DNA of 64,000 bases from Hydractinia symbiolongicarpus. Lineage: Eukaryota > Cnidaria > Hydrozoa > Anthoathecata > Hydractiniidae. Position numbers and translations under genes: made by a program. Positions within the stretch are counted from its first letter, which is position 1. Each line of letters opens with the position of its first letter. The notes below the pieces were generated by a model. It was not told where the DNA came from. It saw only the letters and a list, made by a program, of their open reading frames with translations, and made no database searches. Below are positions 1 through 11,669 of this stretch, one piece after another. The stretch covers positions 23,018,501 to 23,082,500 of the forward strand of contig NC_079879.1 in assembly GCF_029227915.1 (NCBI RefSeq), written 5' to 3'.

Positions 1-251
1 CTTATTTCTTCTTATCGAAAAACAGCATGAACTAGCAAATAGTCTGCAACTGAGTGAAAACGACCGTTGTCCTTATTTGGTTCCTAATTCTCAGGCTATT
101 TTAGTGTTATTATTGTTCTTATGGAATTTTTAGTCTTGTTTTAAGAACACATAAAAAAAATCACAATTTACATTGCTATTCTTTTTATCTTTTTTACATA
201 AAATACACGATGTTTACATACAGCCATGAAGGACTAAGAATAAAGGTTTCT

Positions 252-3077
252 TCACGAGCACAAACCGCACGACCTTCTGCAGTTTGCAACCATGTAGGCT
301 GTGTGTTTGCTATGGTTGCAATACTGAGATCTTGCCCAGCTTCGACAGTATCGGCTCTTGTCTTTGCATGGAGTTTTGTTGCACAACTTGCATTCTTTCT
401 TGCAGTTTTCCTTTACCCAGTTGTTTGAGCACCATTTTTCTAACACGCCACAAAACGGATACATGTTTTGACAGGCTAAAATCGAAACGAAAGTAAAATA
501 CGTAAGCTGAAATCTAAGAATTTGCATGCAGAAGTTTTAAATTTTTGAATTAGTCCGGAGTACAGAAGATGTAAAGAAATGAAATAGGTGGTTGATAAGT
601 ATATTGAAAATTGTAATAACGCAGGTTGGAACAAATTGGAGTGGGTAAAAAAATGGAAAATATGTATACTTTCATGCTTAATTTCATAAACTTCACTTAT
701 TCAAATGACATATCACTACAGATCAATATCGTTGTTTAGTCGATTTTTCAAGCTTCCCGCAATCGAATGTGTTGCTTGGAATTGATTACGGTCAGGAGTC
801 TATTTTTCGGTGTTTAAAATGAGTTCACCACTTTTCTCACCCTATTAAATTAATAAATGAGGGATGGGAATTGAAATAAATGTGGGAAGGTTTCCTACTG
901 ATTGCGACTTTGTGTGCATGTTGTAAATAGATCTCATTTCCTTATAAAGTTATGTGCAGAAATTGTCATCTGATGTTTATTCGAGCATCATGAGGACTGT
1001 ACAGTGGTTTACCTGTTGGTGGCCGTTCCGTTACTTTAGTCACAGTCTTTTTACAGCTGTAGTATTTGTTCAACTGGTTTTTGTCAATCCTGCTCAATCC
1101 CTGTCGTTGTCCCAATCTCTCATTTTGATTGGACTTTGAAACAATGGTTTTTCGATTATTGATACTGAACGCGTAGCTGAAATGGTAAGATTTGAAATAC
1201 ATTTTAATTACATTAAAGAAGTTTTTTATATTCAATTTTTTCTACATCTTTATTAAAGATGTGTCACAAAAGGAACATGTGTCAAAGTAAATAAAATGAG
1301 AACTTACCTCCCATAATGCATGATGGATGACTTATCATACGGTTCTCCTAAAGTACTAGCAGCCCCGCTTCTGTACTTTTCAAAGTTGAACCACATTCCT
1401 AACACAAGAAGAACATGTGTCACCTTACGTTACCTTCGTCATAAAAGCCTGCGATTTTTTCAACAGTTTTTAGCATGGATAAAAACATAATCAAAAACAA
1501 AAATGCAAAACTTTGTTTGACTCTTACTCCTGTTAATGTTATTCCAATGGATTGTGATGAACTTATCTCGATCGAGTCTGGATTGTTCGTGGTAAAATCC
1601 TAAAGCGTGCATCATTTCATGGATGGCCACGCCCTTGGTACCACAGCCATTAGCCAATGAAATTTGTTGTCTTCCTCGTTGTCTTCCAATGTAAGAGGAA
1701 CAACTAAGTAGTACAATATATTACCGTGAATAATATTATCTCTTTGAGCGGACGTGTTAACGCCATTGCACGAATTCTAGCAGATCTTAAAGAACATAAC
1801 AGCGTTTTTTGAACTCACCCTCCTCCCTGCATAAATTCGACATAACCACCAGCTTTTTCAGCAAGTGGCTGCAGTGTATGGTTTAAACCGAATACAGGTT
1901 TCAGCGTTGTATTCTTTGATTGCGTCCCAAACAGCTCTTTTATAAGCTAGAATTTTAGGAATTGAAATAACCAAAAGATCTGTTAAGACGGATTAACAGA
2001 ACAAGAATTAATTATACATACGGAAATTCCGTGCGAATCTGTATGGTACTACTCCGCCAGGCCACACACCTCCGCGGATTGCATCAAATGGTGCCAAACC
2101 ATTGAGAGCTCGAAGGCGCATTTCGCGAATGTTTTCTCTTAATTTGTCAGTCATTCTAATGTCACCCTCAAATATTTCATCATCTAAAATTAATAAAACA
2201 TTTATCTGAGACAGTTCCAATCAAAATAGTGGCTAAAAATGTTGGGATTACACTTTGATGTCTTAGACTACTTATGATGATACGTTAAGCTGCAATACCT
2301 CACAAAAACATCGAGACAATAGCACCAAGCCACAAAATCTCCACAGCCGGCTGACAGAGATGCTAATTTTGCAGATGCATAGTTTAGGTAAGAAGGGTTT
2401 CAAATAAGCATGTCGCACATTCTAAGGAGTCACGTCAGAGGCCACGAAATTGAAGGAAAATGGCCGCGCTGGCGTCAGCAACCTTTATGACATTGTGAGA
2501 TTTTAAGAGAGATAATCAAATAACCTAAAATGCAATTCATCAGTCTGTTGTGAATATTGGGAAGTGAGCTTTCAAATTGTATTATCCTGATACAAAAATA
2601 TCGTATATTATTACTTGCTACATTAAAATTCACAATTTGCCACCCTGTCTCACTATTATATTTTGCGTTAGCTATAGAATAACTTTTTTGAAGTAAAGTT
2701 AAAAAAAACGTCTTACCATTTTACACGGAGTCAGATTGCTTCTTTTCTACATAAAGATAAAAACAGAAAATTACATATTATCACAACACCAAAAAATGTA
2801 AAACTCATTATACATGAACGAATGAATCGCCTTACTGTTTATCTTTCCATTAATTTGAAGGATCTTATCTAAAACATTTAGGTCATCTTCGCCAGTGGTT
2901 ATTGGAGAATCGTTCGCCGGCTTCGGTGGTGCCGATGCATGAGCTAAAATGTGATTGGACAAAAAACATTTTTCTAGATATTTCATTCTAAGGGTCATTT
3001 TTCTAAGAAAAGAGAGCAAATTAAAGAAACTTACCAGAGACCAACAGAATTAAAAAAATTGCAAGCATGTCCTTCAT
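252..3077 (-). pseudogene. Astacin A: astacin metalloprotease with two ShKT domains, disabled copy
   Basis: Nine exons (3077-3035, 2943-2836, 2746-2717, 2183-2022, 1946-1819, 1703-1528, 1398-1308, 1176-1013, 475-252), all with GT/AG borders and the same phases as paralogues B, C and D. Seen: signal peptide starting MKDMLAIFL, propeptide FEGD (the aspartate switch of astacins), zinc motif [12 protein letters not shown], Met-turn SIMHYG and two six-cysteine ShKT domains ending GLCS-stop. Two lesions break it. The 30-nt exon 3 contains an in-frame TAA. Exon 5 is 128 nt where all paralogues have 127, because of one extra G near 1867 (plus strand); this brings TGA into frame ahead of the zinc site. 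Everything downstream is still open in the original frame and still spliceable, so the loss is recent or one lesion is an assembly error. Exon 3 is a multiple of three and could be skipped, but the exon 5 shift cannot be avoided that way. Family role: secreted protease. Confidence 0.86.
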
Positions 3078-3123
3078 GATGTCAGATTCTTTAGTTGTTA
3101 CTAGATGCAGTTCATGCTTCCAT

Positions 3124-3131
3124 CTTATATA
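3124..3131 (-). promoter_or_regulatory. Putative TATA box of astacin A
   Basis: TATATAAG on the minus strand about 47 bases upstream of the ATG of the disabled astacin copy. Position and sequence fit a TATA box; no transcript start is known. Its persistence is in keeping with recent pseudogenisation. Confidence 0.4.
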
Positions 3132-3556
3132 GGTCTGATATTAGATAAAATGGTAGCGTAAACGAAGCTGAACATTGCGGAGATAATAGACTGTTGAATC
3201 GGGATTCTCTGTTGTATATTCTACAAACCGACTTCTTCTCCATTATGACATGCTTAGGTTATTGCAAAACCAATTACGTGAGCAGTTTTCGTAATACGCT
3301 CAGCTAATTGTCTGGACTTAATCTTGAGTCAACAGATTCATTTTAATAACAAAACATCTTCACTTTGAATTCATCACAAGTCCCGCAATGTAAGTCAACT
3401 TCAGCGTGTTATACGTCAATATTTATTTTGCCACTCTCCCGCGCGTTGTTTTATTTTACGTAAACAGGCATTCAACATGAAGAAAAGGGTTTATTAGTCA
3501 AGAAGGGGAAGGTACATACTTTATTGGCGTTATTTTTTCGATTAAAATTTCACAGA

Positions 3557-3618
3557 AAACCTCCAATCACGATCCCAGAGCCTCATCAAAAAACGCTATA
3601 GGCCCTGGGATCGAGGTT
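3557..3618. repeat. Fold-back repeat, CGATCCCAG family, degenerate copy
   Basis: Arms related to AACCTC..CGATCCCAG and CTGGGATCGAGGTT face each other across a short spacer that includes AACGCTATAGG. The left arm has a few extra bases. A closely matching and better preserved copy is at 11168-11257. Likely a small non-autonomous DNA element. Confidence 0.7.
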
Positions 3619-4449
3619 AAGAAAACATCCTGATGTCAAAAACAGGTGTCAATAACGTAAAATAAAAATAACAGCTAAGCATTTTACTACTTTTCTGAGA
3701 CTCAATCTTATGACAGAAAGTCACACTTATCCTTTCTCATTGTATGACGTCATGCGGCACGATATTACACTGGCTCTTATATTTTTTACATTTTCTTAAA
3801 TATTTGTCGAATTCAATTTGTTTGGATTGTAATTTTTCTAATCGATAAATAATCTTTGAGTCATCTTGATTTTTGCTGCGTAAGCTATAAAGTATTCCAA
3901 GGTTAGTTCTTGTTACATACGTTCTTAAGTCTGAAACAGGGGGTTGTATTGGAAGAGGGGGAAGGGTTGTGGCAGTGACAGGTGGAAGTGAAGAGGTGGG
4001 GCGAAATCTAAAATGTGCAAAGCGGTGAGTCCGTGCACTTCCACTAACTCAATTATATCAATTTAGAAGAAAAAGTAAAAGGCATATATTCTTTTCAAAA
4101 ATAATTACACCCAACTCTGCAAATACTTTCAGAAAAATGCCATATGTTGTATTCAAGTGAACGTATCCACTTTTTGTAAGAATTTTCTTTATAAGAATTA
4201 GTAAGGCTCAGTTTATGAAACCTTAACGAACGTTCTAAGAGAAATACTGAGGCTGGATCATCAGCACTATAGTTTTTTGTTCCATTCAAATAATCTTACT
4301 TAAGAAATTGGTGACGTAGAAGTAGTAATTGTGTAGCGTAGCCAATAGCGAGGAGTGTAAGAATGTGTTATGCATTGTTTCTTCTTTTTATTGGATATTT
4401 CAATGAACATGCAAGAACAGTCATTTAGGGACTGGAGAGAACATGTTAC

Positions 4450-4472
4450 AGAGGGGAGGGGGGAGGGGGGAG
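4450..4472 (+). other. G-rich tract with quadruplex potential
   Basis: Four or more runs of at least three G separated by single A residues, in an otherwise AT-rich intergenic region. It matches the simple G-quadruplex pattern; no function can be read from sequence. Confidence 0.45.
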
Positions 4473-5678
4473 GCACAAGTCTAGTCTACATTGACTATAA
4501 CTTTCGTACGCATCGTTTGAAATTTCGTTCTTTATCTTAAAAAGGATGATCGCTTTTCCTATTAATGTTGTCTTTGCAAGGAATGCATTATGTGAACTCA
4601 AATTTCTTATCAGCCAGGTTAAAGTACGCAAGTAAAAAAAAAAGAAAGACAAAAGGGATGTATAAAAACAAAAAACATGTCGAACGTGATTGGCTAATAG
4701 GAGTAAGGTAAACATCATACTACGTGTAGAAACTTTGGCAGGCGAATAAAAATGGCAAAATTTTGCGTCAAAAACTTTTCCGAATTGTATTTTCGGGACA
4801 ATATTTGCGTAAAAAATTTCGCAAAAATCAATTCATTAGGAAGAAAACATTTTTCGCGAATATCATCATTTTTTTTTTCTCTTATAATTAGAAGAACCAA
4901 AACTTGACAACAACGCATCGTTTTTATGTTTTTAGCTAACCATTGCATCTCAATATGGCGTGTCAAACCAAAGCTAGTTCGTCAAAAGTCCCCAAACCTC
5001 TCTCTGCCTAATATTAATTTAAACATTTTCTGTGGAGAGTGCGACCCTAGACGCTTTTATAACACTTCCCGTGTTCAGTTAATAGTGGCTATAGTACGCA
5101 ACACTTGATTTATAAAGGTGCTGGAAAAGCGCGTTTTAGCAATTTCATAGACTTTGAAACGCGGAAAGTGTTATTTCTCTGCGTCTTACAACTTTTTAGA
5201 CATAAACACAATAACTCCTAAGGCTACAATGACGATGTCATTATTTTCTACACGACATTTATGGGTCGCGCAATAAGTCGCCTGGGTAACTGGAATAATC
5301 CTGTCTTAACCAAACATGGCATGAAGTTTTATAAAGTATTGGATGTATCAAGTCAAATATTCGATTATTACGGCTAGCGATAGCATTTCTGTGATGTATA
5401 ATTCAATTTCACAGATCTGTCATAGGTCCTGATAGTTTGGAATGATAAATTCGCAACGTTACTGTTATCGCTTTAAAAATCAACCGAATAAGGAGAAAGA
5501 GAAGACGAAAAAAGAAACGACTATCCGCTTAAATAAGACCTCGGATATAGATTGAAATCTTAATTAAATATCTGGTATTAGTAAATAAAATCTTTTATTT
5601 GTTATCACTTCTAATACGTTATACTTCATTCTTTATTTAAAAAATTGCATTCAAAATATTTGTGCCAATCTATTTATA

Positions 5679-5804
5679 CTAGTTGTTAACCCGTGGAAAA
5701 ATCCACGGGGTCGCCCGTCCTTTATATAACACATTTTGTGTTTCCGTAACAGGACGCGGTAACCCTTTTGAACACACAGACAAAATACGGTTATTATAAT
5801 AGAG
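5679..5804 (-). mobile_element. Helitron-like hairpin element, copy 1
   Basis: Read on the minus strand it begins TCTC.. with an ATTATAATA motif and ends with a hairpin (CCGTGGATTTTTCCACGGG), seven to eight bases, then CTAG followed by T. The same ending occurs at 16775, 23158, 30096 and 31582. A 3' hairpin just before CTRR and insertion next to T are Helitron hallmarks. No Rep/helicase coding is present, so the copy is non-autonomous. Confidence 0.6.
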
Positions 5805-6980
5805 AAGCTCACGAACAATATACATTGCACTATCCGTGCTAAATTTTGAACTAAACACGATTGTAAAGGATTGTAACGCGCTTGTAAACGCTTTTCAAAT
5901 TACAAAGTTGGAAAACAGTTTCCTTCTTAACGGTTCTTGGAAGTGGAGAGGCCAATATATAGTGGCCAAGGAGAGCTTCATCATTGTTGAGCCGCACTAA
6001 AAAACTTTGAAATTTAACACCTCCAGCTTGGCTAAGACGTTATTAAAATTCTAAAACTTTACTTTATTAGAATGTTGAAAAGAGTGTTTTTGAAACTATT
6101 TAAGCTATCTCTGAAAAAGGTAAGAGAAAAGAGAATGCAACAATTCTCTCGGTGGATTGTTAAGTCTTGACCGGCATCGTTTTCATTTTTTAACCAAATA
6201 TTATGGTAAAATCGAAAAAAAATTCAACCTTAAAAGTTTTAAGTTAAAATTGGTCCAAAAATTACAAGTCCTTTTTTTTCGACCAAATTATGGCACACAT
6301 CTTCAAATTAAGATGGAAAGTAAAAGTCATGTTTTATAACTGCAGGGGTGTTTCTTTCTTCTTAATTTTTTGTCAATTTTCTTTGTATGAAGGTCATGTA
6401 AACAAAGGCGTGATTTTTGCTCAGATTGTAAGCTGCAACCGTGTCATAATCTTTAAGCTGTCAAAACCTCCATTAAATGCGGCTATGCACAACATTGAGA
6501 AGGAATGAAGGAGTAAAGAAATTTTCCTCAAAAAATGTCTCAAAATATTTTGTCCACTATATTCACTTCTAAAAACACATTAAAATTCAAACAGTAGCTA
6601 CAAGCAGTTTCCCTATTAAGAATAGGTGGTTTGAACCACATTTCAATATATCCAGTTGGTTTGGCAAATATGCGGAATACTTGAAAGAAAACTTCGATTA
6701 CAATTATTACCAGTTAAAAAGATATTTAAAAAATCTGGAGAGGACTTTTTTATGTTTTGTGCGTTTCTCTGTTATATTTGCGATTCACTAGTCTGGGTGT
6801 TTTTAAAGTTCTTTTCAATATAAAACGTTGTCGTCAACACAACAACACTTTGCATATCCAGCTTACCGGTACCGCTGTCATATGTGTATGACTTGGGTAC
6901 AAAGTGTCAATGAAACTAATAAAACAGACGAAGTGCCTTAAAACTAATAGTTAATATACAGAATCATATTCTTTTAAGTT

Positions 6981-9900
6981 CTAACATAATTTACAACTTT
7001 TTTTACAGTTATCTTGCATAAATCCTTTATATTCTTTATGTTTACAATATCCAGCTCGTGTCCAGTATCCGCAGTTGCCACTTTTGTCTTTATCATTGCA
7101 TGGTGGTGGAGGGGGTTTGTTGCAAAGGTTGCAGGAGTCTTTACAATTTCCTTTAACCCATTGGTTTGTACACCATTTTGTTAATACTTTACAGAACGGA
7201 TATAAATTATTGCAAGCTGAAGAAAAGATGGTAAACATGTGAAATGGACACACTTAATTTAGGGTAAGAATTTCAACCAATAACCTAAATTGCCTTACCT
7301 GTCGGTGGAGGGTTTGTTATTGTTGGTCCTCCTCCACATTTGTAATATTTATTTAGCTGATTTACATCTATAGGACTGAGACCATTTCTTTGCCCCAATC
7401 GTTCGTTTGGGTTACTTTTGGATACAATTGTCTTTTGGCGGTTGTTGCTGAAGGCATAGCTGCGGAAATAAATGAATAAATAAATCAATTAAAAACAATA
7501 AAAATCTACACTGAATTTAGTGATTTGAAATAAATTTCTTAAGCAACAATATGGATTTACTCACTTCCCATAATGCATTACAGATTGCTTGTCATAGGGT
7601 TCACCCAAGTAAGACGCTCCACCTGGTTTGTACTTTTGAAACGCGTACCATAGATCTATAATGTTGAATGTTGTAGTTTTTACAGTTACCAGAGAGGTAT
7701 TCTGCTATGCATTTCATATTAAATGAAAGATATTCGAGTGAACATTCAAACCTTTATAAATAATAGACTTCAACTTGTAGCTAGCTACTGGTTGTCGACA
7801 TTTAAAAAACCCATGAGTACAATTTCGTGCACCCTTGGCATAAAGTAATGCTTTGCGGGTGCAGAATCGGTAAAAATATTATAAATCGCATTTGCAATTT
7901 CGTGCATAAACATTTCATGTGTCCGTTAGCGCAGAGACAAAGTGGGTGTTATTATGGAGAATTAAAAAAATTACTTTTTGGAATGTTATTCCAATTAATA
8001 GTAATATAACCATCACGGTCCCTTCTAGATTGTTCGTGGTAAAATCCTAAAGCGTGCATAATTTCATGCACGGCCACACCCTTGGTACCACAGCCTCTAC
8101 CCAATGAAATTTGTTGTTTTCCTCGTTGCCTTCCAACATATGATAAACATCTAAAAAATACATAAGGGAATTTTTTTATCATAGCAAATCCGTATTTTTC
8201 ATTCTCAACAGAGAATATTCCACCCCGATCGGACCTCCGATCATGACGGGCGAGTATAATCCGTGTAAGTCATATTGAAGAAGAACTACTTTGTTCATCA
8301 CTAACATACTGCCTGGCAGAACTCAAATAGTTATCCGGATAGTGTGTATACACTTTTTTATCATAGCACATCGGCATCGTTCCATCGGTATTTTTTTCAT
8401 TCTCAACAGAACAGCTATCTGAGTTCATTGCTACCATATTGCCGCACGTAGTGTAGGGCGTCCGTCTGTGGTTCCCAGTTCTATGGACCACGGACCGAAT
8501 CCCGCTCACCGCCAGGCAGTATGTTAGTGACGAACAAAGTAGTTCTTCTTCAATATGTAAAAAATAGTATGGACATTAAAATGACTCACCCTCCTCCGTG
8601 CATAAACTCGACATAACCACCAGCTTTTCTAGCGAGTGCTGCAGTGTAAGGTTTTAATTTGATACAGGTTTTAGCTTCGAATTCTTTGATGGCTTGATAT
8701 ACAGCATTTTGGTAACCTGAAAAAGATGTTGATATATAATGCTTATCTACTGCTTGCAGATTATTTCAAGCGTTTTTAGCCTTTTTTAAGCACGAATAAC
8801 AGGCCATATGAGAAAAGTGGGAACCGATACCCTATATAATACCCGAGACCCGATACCCGATACCCGATACCCGAGACCCAATACCCTGATACCGATACCC
8901 GAAACCCGATAAAAACACTTTAACCTAATATCAGAAACTTAGTGGACTTTTCTAAAGAGAAATATGCCCGAATAACAGCACAAATTCTTTAACCTGATAA
9001 ATGCAGGCTTACTCCAGTTCTTGGAAGACATGTTAAAACTATTATTTTCATTTCAGAATATATTATTTAGAAAAAATATTTGTTCTCCACTTTATTTAGT
9101 GGAAATATTGGAAATACTTACTAAAACCTGGTGCAAATTTGTATGGTACCTCTCCATTCGGCCACACCCCTCCAGTAATCGCATCAAATGTGCTCATGCC
9201 AGCCTCAGAACGAATTCGCATTTCTTCTATTGTTTTTTGTAGTTTATCTGTCATGATAATGTCCCCTTCGAATGTTTCAGCTGTAAAAAAATAAGAATTA
9301 GTGTAGCTACAAATGGAACGAAAGATAGTTTGCGGAAATATCTTATCAAAATAAATATTTCACATACGTCCTGATGAGAAAGCATCTTTGTTGATTTCTA
9401 TAAAAAAGAAATTATTAAAATCAAAGATATATGTCTTCAAAAACTTGTTTCCTGAAACTAAAAGTCAAATATGTAGTATTTAACATCTAGAACAGGATTT
9501 GTGTAAATTCCCGCCTAAAACAAACTGTTGAGAAATCTCACGCATTACATAATGGCTACCAATTTCGAAGGAATAAAAAAACATCGACAGATTTACACGC
9601 TCTGAGCCCAGTTCAAAAACTTGAAAATGCTGTCACGTATTCAAAATAGCTACCAATTTCAGAGAAAAGCATATCAGGTGGATAGATATAACGAATTTGC
9701 ACACACTAACAGACCTGATTCAGATAATACCTACTTAAGTTTGTCTCACACAACAATTAAAACGCTCAAGTATTACCGACCTTAAACGCAGAAGAGAATC
9801 TCCAAAATTTTAACTGAAATCTTTAACAAGTATAGATAAAAAGGTGATTCATTTAAGATCGATAGTAAAAAAATTTGTTGTTTATGCAGTTGTTTTTTTA

Positions 9901-10456
9901 TTACCAGTTATATTTCTTTACTATTTTTTTCCGTTATGTGTTGCACCAAAAATATCACCGGGAGAGAGGATGTTTACAAAATAAAGACTGCATCGCAAAA
10001 AAAAGAAGAAAAAAAAAAGATTATACGTACTTCTGAGGGCTTCGTTTTGTTTTATAATATGATCAAAAGTATTCTCGTCGTCATCATCTTTCGCCTCGCT
10101 GCTCAATTTCGGCTTGGGAGGTGATTTGGTATTCACTAGATAAACAAAAAGAACAGTAATAAAAATCCTGGCTTGGGCATGTGAGTTTTAAAACAAAATT
10201 ATTTAAATGGCATTTTAGCAAAAGCACTATCTTCATGCCTGTGATCAAATTCTGATTACTTTTGGTATTTCGTGAATGATCAATATAGACACAACTAACT
10301 TAAAATAATTTTTATGAATGATCCCTGCTATAAAAAGTTAGTTATAAAATTTGTAATTTGAATTTTTTTTCGTGGGATCGTAAAAAATTACCTACCATGT
10401 ACTAGTAACATAAAAAATAACACTGTATATAGTGTAGCTCCCATGCTGATGTTCAT
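6981..10456 (-). CDS. Astacin B: secreted astacin metalloprotease with two ShKT domains
   Basis: Nine exons: 10456-10396, 10135-10031, 9397-9368, 9280-9122, 8716-8590, 8150-7975, 7655-7565, 7459-7299, 7216-6981; 1146 nt, 381 aa, no internal stop. Domains in order: signal peptide (about 1-20, hydrophobic), acidic propeptide with FEGD (the aspartate that caps the zinc in astacin zymogens), catalytic domain with [12 protein letters not shown] at 189-200, then SVMHYG Met-turn, a short PT-rich linker, and two ShKT domains, each with six cysteines, the last ending KSCKLC-stop. In astacins the three histidines bind zinc and the glutamate is catalytic; all are present. The start is the first of two in-frame ATGs. 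Intron 5 carries an inverted-repeat element and intron 4 a CCCGATA repeat. The last exon is unusually close to that of astacin D. ShKT domains in such proteins may modulate protein binding or ion channels; which applies here is unknown. Confidence 0.93.
8172..8412 (+). repeat. Imperfect direct duplication flanking and entering the intron element
   Basis: TTTTTTATCATAGCA followed by CATTCTCAACAGA occurs at about 8172-8213 and again, with an insertion between the two blocks, at about 8352-8406. One copy lies outside the inverted-repeat element and one inside, so part of the element was copied to its flank or the element carried host sequence. Confidence 0.55.
8272..8556. mobile_element. Inverted-repeat element with tRNA-like core, in astacin B intron 5
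   Basis: About 46-bp terminal inverted repeats (8272-8317 and 8511-8556) differ at one position by eye. The right part of the core (about 8449-8510) resembles a tRNA-derived promoter: GTAGTGTAGGGCGTCCG like an A box and GACCGAATCCCGC like a B box. A 240-nt open frame on the minus strand is internal to the element and has no recognisable domain. Likely a MITE, or a SINE trapped in a fold-back. Confidence 0.7.
8829..8912 (+). repeat. CCCGATA-type minisatellite
   Basis: About ten imperfect copies of a 7-bp unit ACCCGAT(A/G), with ACCCGAGA variants, in intron 4 of astacin B. It is not the TTAGGG telomere repeat, though it shares the C-rich heptamer-like layout. Confidence 0.75.
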
Positions 10457-10485
10457 ATACTATAAAATTTAACTTTTAGGCCATG

Positions 10486-10493
10486 TTTTTATA
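10486..10493 (-). promoter_or_regulatory. Putative TATA box of astacin B
   Basis: TATAAAAA on the minus strand about 30 bases upstream of the first ATG. Close to the start codon for a TATA box, so transcription may begin very near the ATG or the second ATG (10444) may be used. Confidence 0.35.
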
Positions 10494-11167
10494 GATGTAA
10501 TAAATGCTGACGATTGTGAATTTAAAATTGGTTACACCCTGGCTTGTCTACTACAAAGCTTGTCTTGTTTTTGCCTTGTCTTTGTTTCGCATTCTCCATC
10601 ATATCATGTTTCGAAGTCATCATCATAATACGTTTGCGTACGTCATAGTCATGTAACAATAATATTTATTCAGCCATGAATTGCGTACTGTTATAACATC
10701 AACAAAGTCATTCTAAAGTGTAAATTTCTCTATTTCTCAAGCAACGATAAAAAATCTGTTTACTAAATTTTGAGGGCGCGGTAGGTAACATGAATTTATG
10801 AATAAAATGTTTGGGAAAACATTCACGTGTTTAATTTTCTCGCTCGTATTTTTGCCATCAATTTGTGTTATTTTACTTTGTATCGACATTCTTAACCCTT
10901 TTTAAATCTAGCCGGGCCGAATTTCGCCCTCGCCGTCTCCTGGTGACCTTATTTCAAAATGGCAGACTTATGAAACTTTCTTACTTATAGTATTTTACCT
11001 GTTAGGCAGCGTCTTGCCAAGCTTGCGGGTCACTAAGAATCATAGGTCTTATTCTCATAGGATTATTTGACGACAGTTCGCCATTTAGTCGGCAAATGTT
11101 TTCCCGACGGGTCTGAAAGTGACATCGTAGTGCATGCGCTTTTTTTCAATCCAAAATACGCATAAAA

Positions 11168-11257
11168 CAACCTCGATCCCAGCGCATGTAGCGTTTTTTT
11201 GTATAAGGATGAAAATCCTTATATCAAAAAGCGCTACAGGCCCTGGGATCGAGGTTG
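11168..11257. repeat. Fold-back repeat, CGATCCCAG family, well preserved
   Basis: A 90-bp near-palindrome: CAACCTCGATCCCAGCGC and its partner ..CCTGGGATCGAGGTTG bracket inner arms TATAAGGAT / ATCCTTATA with a four-base centre. Complementarity runs almost the full length, so the single strand would form one long hairpin. Confidence 0.8.
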
Positions 11258-11438
11258 TTATAAAAGGCGTATGTTGAAGTTGGTTAGGTTCTGGGATTTG
11301 ATGCAGCAGTACACAGCGGTCGTAAACTTATGATTTAAGTTAGATAACTAATAAAAATAATTTCTAAATTATGATTTTATCTTTCTTATTTTTTTGTCAA
11401 CACCAATGGAAAGAACGAAAGGAAGCAAAAGTCGATAG

Positions 11439-11669
11439 ACATTAAGAAGAAAATATAAGAGAAACCGCGGAGTAAACACGACATCATCTATACTTATACG
11501 CAGCATAAACATTCTTAAACTGGACAGTGGCTATTACACAGGATTCGAAGACAATACTACTCCCTTAAAGAGGGTTTACGCTGCCTGCATAGTCACGTGT
11601 TTGATAGCGTTTATTGCTGCCGCCGCCCTGCTGGATTGCTGCCGTTGCGAAAACTTGGTGCTGCTTTGA
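11439..11669 (+). CDS. Candidate terminal exon of an unrecognised membrane protein
   Basis: A 77-codon frame with no ATG, open from after a TAG at 11436 to the TGA at 11667. The last 50 residues look non-random: a Tyr/acidic stretch (DSGYYTGFEDN), then a hydrophobic segment of about 20 residues (VYAACIVTCLIAFIAAAALL), then a cysteine pair (CCRC) and a short tail. Base composition is richer in GC than its surroundings. It would be a last exon entered by splicing; no matching upstream exon was found. It could also be a chance frame or a remnant of a transposon gene. Function unknown. Confidence 0.33.
   Translation, partial: TLRRKYKRNRGVNTTSSILIRSINILKLDSGYYTGFEDNTTPLKRVYAACIVTCLIAFIAAAALLDCCRCENLVLL

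Larger units (their letters stand above)
3132..6980. other. Intergenic region between astacins A and B
   Basis: No convincing gene. It holds a fold-back repeat (3557-3618), a G-rich tract (4450-4472) and a Helitron-like hairpin element (5679-5804). Short open frames here lack splice signals, domain motifs or codon structure and look random. Confidence 0.5.

Noticed and set aside
8270-8509. 79-codon minus-strand open frame
   Set aside because: It lies inside the inverted-repeat element in an astacin B intron and has no domain or splice partner.
8829-8912. Interstitial telomere repeat
   Set aside because: The unit is CCCGATA, not CCCTAA, and no telomere context exists.
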